NCBI GenBank assembly: GCA_022494885.1 | Contig: JAGVSM010001386.1 | Location: forward strand, 62,001-126,000 | Length of the DNA: 64,000 nt | Source: Micrasema longulum | Taxonomy: Eukaryota > Arthropoda > Insecta > Trichoptera > Brachycentridae | Direction of reading: 5' to 3' | Part shown: positions 57,870 through 64,000 of the stretch, in pieces | Numbering within the stretch: position 1 is the stretch's first letter | How the letters are laid out: every line of letters begins with the position of its first letter | Program-made: the position numbers and the translations under genes | Notes under the pieces: generated by a model | What the model was told of the DNA's origin: nothing | The model's database searches: none | The model's input: only the letters and a program-made list of their open reading frames with translations

Positions 57870-59114
57870 CCTGATAAAAAACTAATACGCAGTTGCATTT
57901 GGAAAACCATTTTCAATAATTCTTAATATGAACCGTCAAATCCTTTGAACCCATCTGACTTTACCCACTCGGGTAATTTCGTTTGAAAAACTTCTTCGTC
58001 CTTCTAAAGTAGGTTAAGTCGGGTTCAGAATAAAGTATGCATATTTAATTAGTTACCCGACAGTCCAGTAGTCTGGGGGTCCAAGTGACGGGAATTTATG
58101 GTGATCTGTGAAGGGGATAATCATTTATAGGTGTACGTACTTGGAAGTATGAAGGGTGAACTTCCCGCGAAGTGTCGTTAATACCTTTAGGAAATCTGAT
58201 AAGCAAACAACCCTTAACTTTGCACATTTATGTTAGGGGTGACATCATTATTTAAGACAAATATCATTGTAGAAAGATAATATAGGTTTGTTTTAACTTC
58301 AAACAAGTTACATCATACGAGTTGTAAAGGCAGTACAGCATTATATAAAATAGAAATAAAAATTACTGCAAATATAAATAGTGTAGCGAGAGATTTTCTT
58401 GAAAAATTTTTATAAATTAAAAAACGTAATAATCTGTACACATATTATTTATATTTTTATGTATTTCATTGCTTTATATTTTGTTTTTTATCATATATTA
58501 TACTATATTATTTATGTTTAAGTAACATGTATTTTTGGCACATATATATACTTTATATTTGTATAATAACGATATTTAATTTCTTACATTTGATAAGCTA
58601 GGCATTTATTATTAACTAGTTTAAGTTTTTTATGTTATCGTTTTATTAGTATAGGACTACTTATGCTCTAAAATATAAAAAATCTCCATCTTAGAACCGG
58701 CTGAGCTATGTTAGATGGAGAATATCATAAACAGAGAACACTCCGTTTTCATTTTATATTAATTGGTTTTATATAGATTTCCTGTTATTAAATATGTATA
58801 CTAATTTTATGCAATAAATTTATAAAATAAATAAATAATGTTCCAATAAGGATGTTCAATGATTAAAAAAACTGTTTGTTAATATACTATCAAACAAAGC
58901 CAAATATTTAAAAAAATATTTTTTTTATGAATCATATTATCATCGCTATGATTTTTTTAAAGTTAATAAAAGTAGTTTAATAAAGTAATATTGAAATTAG
59001 TCCGCCATGACGTCACAATCTCAAAAGTGACGAATTTTGCCAATTGCGCATTAAAGGGGTGGACTGTTACTATTTTCTAATACTGAGAATTTAACACTGC
59101 AGTCAAAACATGAA
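57870..59114. other. Spacer or 3' UTR, nothing identified
   Basis: 57900-58260 is less AT-rich and could be 3' UTR of the candidate exon. The rest is AT-rich with no repeat recognised. Confidence 0.3.
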
Positions 59115-59390
59115 AACATTGTTTGACACCATGTCACAAATCTGAACATGGCGCAACGCCTGGGATGGCCACGTATTCACTGAACATTGCTCCTTCCGAT
59201 TTCCACTTGTACCTATGGACAACTTATGGCCTGGCTGATAAGCACTTCCGTTCTTATGAAGATGCCAAAAAATTGCTCGATTCGTGGACAACCTTAAAAG
59301 ATGAGTCGTTCTTTCAAGATGGTATTCGTATGCTGCAGAAGGGACGGTAGAAAATAGTCGCTAGCGGTGAACAATACTTTCAATGGCATG
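59115..59390 (+). pseudogene. mariner transposase C-terminal fragment
   Basis: YSLNIAPSDFHLYLWTTYGL, ADKHFRSYEDAKKLLDSW, KDESFFQDGIRML. After a stop at 59348 it continues IVASGEQYFQW in a shifted frame. This is the end of a mariner transposase. The third catalytic Asp of the DD34D triad (in APSD) is kept, but the preceding HDNARPH segment is decayed (RLGWPRI remains) and the rest is lost. It encodes the complementary end of the protein to the 24.2-kb fragment. The sequences do not overlap, so a shared family cannot be judged. Confidence 0.88.
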
Positions 59391-59954
59391 TTCTTTACTT
59401 TTTTTTTAAACAAACCTGCGAGACCTTTTTCAAGTCCCTGATGCGTATATTTTTTTATGGTAAATTATTTCAATTTTATTATTTACGCAAACATTTCAAT
59501 TTTGAGTCCATTTCTTATAGTTTTGAATAATCGTATTAGAAAACGGATACAGAGTCCTCGACACTTCCCACGGGACCACAACCCTTGTATAATATATGAA
59601 ATATATTTTTACCGTATGAAATGCGAATGTTGTCACGTTTTTGACTAAAATGGAGAATAAAAATATAAAGACAGGGATCAAGCTTAACACATTATAACAT
59701 ACTCGTTTGTTTAATACTAAAATCAGACACTGATTTCTGTCTACTTAAAATCGTTTATTTTAGAAACACAAAAATGAAAATTCGAACAACTGTTTTGCTT
59801 TATGAGACCATTTTTAAACAAATTTTTCATTCAAACATTCGTTTGTTTCATTTAATATTCATTTAAAACATTCGTTTAAAACAATAGTAAGATCAACAAC
59901 GTTTAAAACAATAGTTTCAAAATATTTTTATAGACATATTTATATATTTTCATG

Positions 59955-60185
59955 GTTTTTTACTATGTTTTCACTGCATTTATTACTTTGTTTTTATTTA
60001 TTTTTTTACTACGTTTTTTTACTACATTTTTACTATGTTTTTACCACATTTTTATTTTGTTTTTACTACATTTTTACTTTGTTTTTACTACAATTTTACT
60101 ATGTTTTTATTACATTTTACTATGTTTTAACTACATTTTTTACCATGTTTTTACTCCATTTTTTACTTTGTTTTTCACTTTGTCC
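59955..60185 (+). repeat. T-rich minisatellite
   Basis: About twelve 16-20-base units of the type TTTTTACTACATTTTTACTT. Two frames of 81-87 codons cross it in different phases, a result of the T-rich repeat. Confidence 0.85.
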
Positions 60186-60209
60186 TGTATCTTTAAAACT
60201 GTTTCTATA

Positions 60210-62456
60210 AATTGAAGACCTGTAATAAAATTGGGCCTAAGCACCAGAAAAGTAAAAAAAAGTTACAAGGGTTTAAAGATATACTCAGTTTTTTTGGTGT
60301 ACAGCATATATTTTTTAATTCTTTAAAATGTGTACAAATGTGTAAGAAATAAGTTTAGTAAAAATTATATAGTAAAATATTATTTTAAAAGGGTATAAAA
60401 TAACAAAGTAATTGAGAAGGCCTTAAGACCAACTGCTATTTCATTAGTCAGGCCTAAGTGCCTAGCGTAAAAACATAAAATAGGGCCTATCACCAACATC
60501 CATTAAAATGTCTGATTTTTAATTCAAGGATGCGTAAAACTAATAATTTTGAACAAAAAAATACATCATTTATAATGTAGGTATGTAAATTAAAAATAAT
60601 AATTATTTATCAATGGAAAAAGATACCTATCATAACTCTCTACTGGAAAAGATTTTTGTCGAAATTTTTGTGTTCTTCAGAAGGCATATACTCGATCATG
60701 TTGAGTAAATCTTTTTTTTTTCGTCCGTGATCCGGCTTTGGTAATCTTATTGGCGTAGTTTATAGGTTTTTATATCGCCAATTAATTTATTTATTTTTAA
60801 ATTTAATTAATTTATTACTTGTCTTAGCTCGTGAATAGTGGCTTTCTTGTCGTGGAAACAATTTAACATGCCCGATGACTTGGTTTTCGTCTTCAAGATC
60901 GAATTTTGGATATTTTTTCTTATTACCCCTTTTTCGGTGAGTATAGTCTCTCCGCGTTTTTTTCTCTATTAGTAGGACTCGAATACCTTAAGACTTCCTC
61001 CAAGTATATCAATAAAAGTGGCACGACAGACATTGACTACTTGACCATTGTCATTAGGGACAGTGTAATAAACAGCCTTTTGCTTTCTGATGGGTTTTTG
61101 TATTTCCCATTTCTCCGTCTTTTGATGTTTGAAATATGGAATAATCCCATTAAATATGCACTTTGCTTCAACCAGTCACCAGCTTCGTAAAATTATTTAT
61201 GCAACTGCAGTTTTTGATCATAAAGAAGACTTTTACAGTCATTCTGGCACTTGCAAGTGAACTGAAAAAAAATGGCAACTTTACGGAGGACTGTCAAAAA
61301 TAACCCTAAATGCCACTTTCTAAGGTTAACATACAAGCAACACTACAAATTATTTACCTGGGTGAATATGTATTTCACTTTTGACATTTCGAAAAGCCGT
61401 ATTTTTATCGCTTTCTTGCCAAAAAATAAATGTTCACCCACCTATCTGATAATTTCGCAGGAGTAATTAGGAAAATGCCCAATGTTTCTTGTAAATTAAG
61501 CTATCAAGCTATTAATCTTCTAAATTATATATAAAATACATACTAAATTATACATGAATTTTAGTAAAAACGTTTGAATAAAATTTGTAAAATTTGGTAT
61601 AACGGGGTCAATTTAGCACTTATTACAGCTATAAATATAGAAAAACCCTTTTAAAATCTCAGAATAAATAAGGCAAAGTATCATGCAAATGAACATAAAA
61701 TACTCCGCTATTCTTAAAATTTTAGTAATTCACTCAAAGATTGTATTTTAAGCCGATATTTTTCCATACTAAAATAATTGAAATATCAGACGCCGTGCAA
61801 TTCGAAAACGAAATTCGCCGACAATTATTTGGAATTCCCCATACAAACATAAAATTTTTGACAGTCGGTTCTTCATTTAAAAAATGGCAGAAAATATCAC
61901 TCACGGTGATCGTGTTCACTCGATTTCTCCTCCCAGGTTACGTGCTTTGACCCCTGTGCACCTCAGACATCGTTTGCACATCCCTAGATTCTGAACGCTA
62001 GTTGAAACTTGTCAAAAATTTGTCAAAACAGATTTTTAAAAACAAATCGACTTACCGAAGTATTCGGAGGACTTATTGCTGGTACAATCACATTTTTAGT
62101 AGAACAATATTGTTTCCCTTGGGCTTTTAACTTTTTATTTTCACTTAACTTTTTAAAACCACTTCTTTTCCGATTTGTTGTAAAAGGCGTATCCGGATCA
62201 CAAGTCTCGCGTCCAGCCATTTTGTATGAAATGCTTAGCGCTGCGATTAATCACGTAGGCCCTTATATGCGTTAATGGGTATTGTACTTAGGCTCCATCC
62301 CATATACATGACTTCAGATTGATATAAAATATTTTTTTCTGGTACATAAGTTCTAATTTGTGTTATTGGCGTAGGCATATAGAACATTTCCTCATACTCA
62401 ACGTCATTTTTTTATTTTTTGGTATTTAAGCCCTATTTTATTACAGGTCTTCAATT
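60210..62456 (-). mobile_element. 2.2-kb DNA transposon of unidentified class
   Basis: GAAGACCTGTAATAAAATTG at 60214 faces the complement of GAAGACCTGTAATAAAATAG ending at 62452. TIRs of about 33 bases then continue GGCYTAAGNACC. AATT flanks both ends (60210-60213, 62453-62456), either a 4-base duplication or part of the TIR. GGCCTAA-type words recur inside the left end (60428-60500), like binding sites. The minus strand carries N-terminal transposase-like islands. No catalytic domain is seen, so this is an internally deleted copy. Confidence 0.82.
60785..62220 (-). pseudogene. Decayed N-terminal region of the 60-62 kb transposon protein
   Basis: Minus-strand coding islands in order. (1) 62220-62023: MAGRETCDPDTPFTTNRKR, KLKAQGKQYCSTKNVIVPA, CR/SRFVFKNLF. 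(2) 61158-60969: FNGIIPYFKHQKTEKWEI, KAVYYTVPNDNGQVVNVCRA, TFIDILGGSLKVFESY. (3) about 60945-60785, shifted frame: KRGNKKKYPKFDLEDE, IGHVKLFPRQESHYSRAKTS. The order GKxYxS, VCxxxFxxxLG, then HxxxFPxxESHYSR is one I associate with insect transposon-encoded proteins of uncertain superfamily. The 61.2-61.95 kb stretch between islands 1 and 2 is not readable. A DDE domain would be expected after island 3 but is not present. Confidence 0.6.
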
Positions 62457-62590
62457 GATTACTGTTTTTTATATTTTTTTGACTGTCTTAGAACGGGGTA
62501 AATAACCCTAGTTAGACAGTCAAAGGAACTTTACATAAATTTTATTTTTTGTGTATGTAATATAATGATAATAAATAAATAAAATAAATA
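62457..62590 (+). mobile_element. LINE-like 3' UTR and (AAAT)n tail
   Basis: CTTAGAACGGGGTAAATAAC and TGTATGTAATATAATG precede (AAATA)n at 62570-62590, the usual 3' end of a LINE. No coding part remains. Confidence 0.45.
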
Positions 62591-63155
62591 AATAAACAAT
62601 ATTTTGAGTTTGTCTAAATTTCTGTAAACAAGGACTGGATTCAACTCCCTGAGAAGCTGCCTTCATTACAACAGATATGAAGTACTTTTAGAGAAAGCAA
62701 TATAGAAGTCCGGGCATCTACAGGGCTTATGTCAATGGCTGGTTTAAGTGGCCACTTAACACACGGTGAAACATTCACAATTCTGCCCATATTTGAACAT
62801 CTATATTCTTTCGATTCTTTCAATATAAATTGTTGATAAATTCACCGGGTCCATGAAGAAGTATAAAAATTGAAAAATAAAAATTTCAGACGTTGCCTAG
62901 TATGATGGCAAAATAATTCAATCACTTGAATCTTACCCACATAAATAAAGGTTTCAGCTCTTTAACTTCACAAACATCAACAGATGAAAGAATCGAAGGA
63001 ATATAGATGTTCAAATATGGGCAGAATGGTGAATGTTACACCGTGTGTAAAGTGGCCACTCAAACAAGTTAATGACAGGTCATAAGCCCTGAAGATGCCT
63101 GGACTTCTATATTGCCTTCTCTAAAAGTTCTTCATCTCTGTTGTAATCTGTTACA
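62590..63155. mobile_element. FB1 near-palindrome, copy 8
   Basis: The left arm 62655-62830 and right arm 62940-63150 are complements over about 175 bases (AGAGAAAGCAATATAGAAGT, GGGCATCTACAGGGCTTATG, TCTGCCCATATTTGAACATC) with a roughly 110-base spacer. The left side adds the FB1 end ACAATATTTTGAGTTTGTC and GGACTGGATTCAACTCCC. Best copy for defining arm structure. Confidence 0.82.
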
Positions 63156-63384
63156 ATAGTACGAGTTTTTCGTTTTTGTGTTTATAAATAAAATAAACAA
63201 CTTTAAGCAGACTCAAATCAGTGTTTGATTTTAACACTAAATAGATAATACACATCTGTGGATTTTAATATTTAAATAATAATATGAAATTCTACGAAAT
63301 AAACACCAAATCAAAAAATATATTACAGCATAGATTGAGAACATTTTAGTTGAAGGACATTTAAAGGACTTTTGAATTGGTTGA

Positions 63385-64000
63385 ATAGGTGCGAAGGTTT
63401 ACACGGTCACTGTAATCAATATGTTTAATTTTTAAATTTATTTCAACAGAGATGGAAAACATTTTTGAGAAAGGAATATGGAAGTCTAGACATTTACAGG
63501 GCTTATGACCTGTCATTGGCTGGTTTAAGTGGCCATTTTAAACACTGTATCCACATTTCCTCAACTCCTCCATCTGTTGACTTTTGTGAAGTAAAAGAGC
63601 TGAAACCTTTATCACGTGGGTGAGATTCATCCGGCTGAACCAAATCACCTACTAGGCAACGCCTGAAAACAATTTTCCAATTTTTATACTACTTTTTTTA
63701 GCAGGTAGTAATTCAACAATGTTTGAGTATGTCCAAATGCTTGCAGACTGGCTGGATTTCCTCCCTGGGGAGTTATTCTTAAACCAGCCAATGACAGGGC
63801 ATAAGCCCTGTAAATGCCTAGACTTTCATATTCCTTTCTCAAAAATTTTTCCCTCTCTGCTGAAATATATTTAAATATGAATAATTCCCTAGGCAGGAAA
63901 TCCAGCCAATAGTTTAATTTTTGGGTGAAACCATGTGTATTGGATTTGTTTCGACGTTTTGGTTACTATTGCAGGCACCATCTTCAGGGAAATTAATAAG
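63385..64000 (-). mobile_element. PLE terminal repeat split by FB1
   Basis: 63385-63433 (GGTGCGAAGGTTTACACGGT) and 63913-64000 (GGGTGAAACCATGTGTATTG, TTCGACGTTTTGGTTACTAT, GGCACCATCTTCAGGGAA) are the two halves of the terminal repeat seen whole at 44606-44770. They are interrupted by the FB1 insert. The window ends inside or just past it, so more of the PLE may lie to the right. Confidence 0.78.
63424..63922 (+). mobile_element. FB1 element with 10-bp target duplication, copy 9
   Basis: TTTAATTTTT at 63424-63433 and 63913-63922 is an exact 10-base duplication around 63434-63912. The insert has FB1 words in one direction (AGTCTAGACATTTACAGGGC, GCTGAAACCTTTATCACGTG, ACTAGGCAACGCC), then an inverted closing arm (GGGCATAAGCCCTGTAAATG). 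No coding capacity. A 9-11-base duplication fits Mutator-like (MULE) foldback elements, but no MULE transposase is in the window. Confidence 0.85.

Noticed and set aside
59952..60215. Two overlapping 81-87-codon hydrophobic frames
   Set aside because: They lie in a T-rich minisatellite. Phe/Leu/Tyr repeats arise in any phase.
1..64000. CRISPR arrays, rRNA genes, bacterial operons
   Set aside because: No regularly spaced identical repeats with unique spacers and no rRNA words. The tandem repeats found are minisatellites, or GCR arrays with irregular spacing.

Overview
The window looks like AT-rich intergenic DNA from an animal genome, most likely an insect or other arthropod. It holds no intact host gene that I can support. 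The evidence is the mix of decayed arthropod-type transposons: non-LTR retrotransposon (LINE) reverse transcriptases, a Penelope-like element (PLE) with a GIY-YIG endonuclease, hAT, piggyBac and mariner pieces, tRNA-headed SINEs, MITEs and foldback elements. There are no bacterial-style operons, and almost every open frame over 60 codons is either a transposon piece or chance. I cannot name the species. Family names such as FB1, FB2, GCR, R4 and SINE-1/2/3 are my labels for repeats recognised by comparing the window with itself.

Layout. 0-6 kb: an LTR-like promoter/poly(A) cassette, a GCR repeat, a 5'-truncated LINE with a long RT frame (1979-3305), a second decayed LINE (3930-4850) and a LINE 3' end on the minus strand (4990-5725). 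6-9 kb: FB1 foldback copies. 9.4-10.4 kb: piggyBac remnant. 11-13.3 kb: PLE termini and a PLE endonuclease. 13-18 kb: SINEs, FB1 copies and a LINE C-terminus. 18.4-21.4 kb: a long hairpin, a MITE and an hAT element with an exact 8-bp target duplication. 22-28 kb: LINE C-termini, SINEs, a mariner MITE, another MITE, FB2 and an RTE-like tail. 28.4-31 kb: a GCR monomer array, a tandem 0.5-kb duplication and an antisense LINE. 31.5-37.6 kb: SINEs, FB1, FB2 and two more LINE C-termini. 38.5-42.6 kb: the most informative locus, where LINE B has inserted inside LINE A. Removing LINE B restores LINE A's reading frame exactly, and a third insert in LINE A carries its own 11-bp duplication. 42.6-50 kb: a small unexplained frame, SINEs and PLE termini. 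52-56 kb: a TTAA-flanked foldback, SINE-1, a second MITE copy and FB1. 57.7 kb: a short frame that looks like a terminal host exon. 59-64 kb: mariner C-terminus, a minisatellite, a 2.2-kb DNA transposon of unidentified class (60214-62452), an almost palindromic FB1 pair, and an FB1 copy inserted into a PLE terminal repeat with a 10-bp target duplication.

The genes do not form a pathway. The region records repeated insertion: LINEs supplied RT and probably mobilised the SINEs, and DNA transposons left internally deleted, TIR-bearing derivatives. The best leads are FB1 as a mobile element with a 10-bp duplication, the hammerhead-like motifs in three PLE terminal repeats, the unclassified 2.2-kb transposon, and the candidate exons at 57.7 and 42.7 kb. 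Coordinates of decayed repeats are approximate (about 5-30 bases) unless a target duplication is named.
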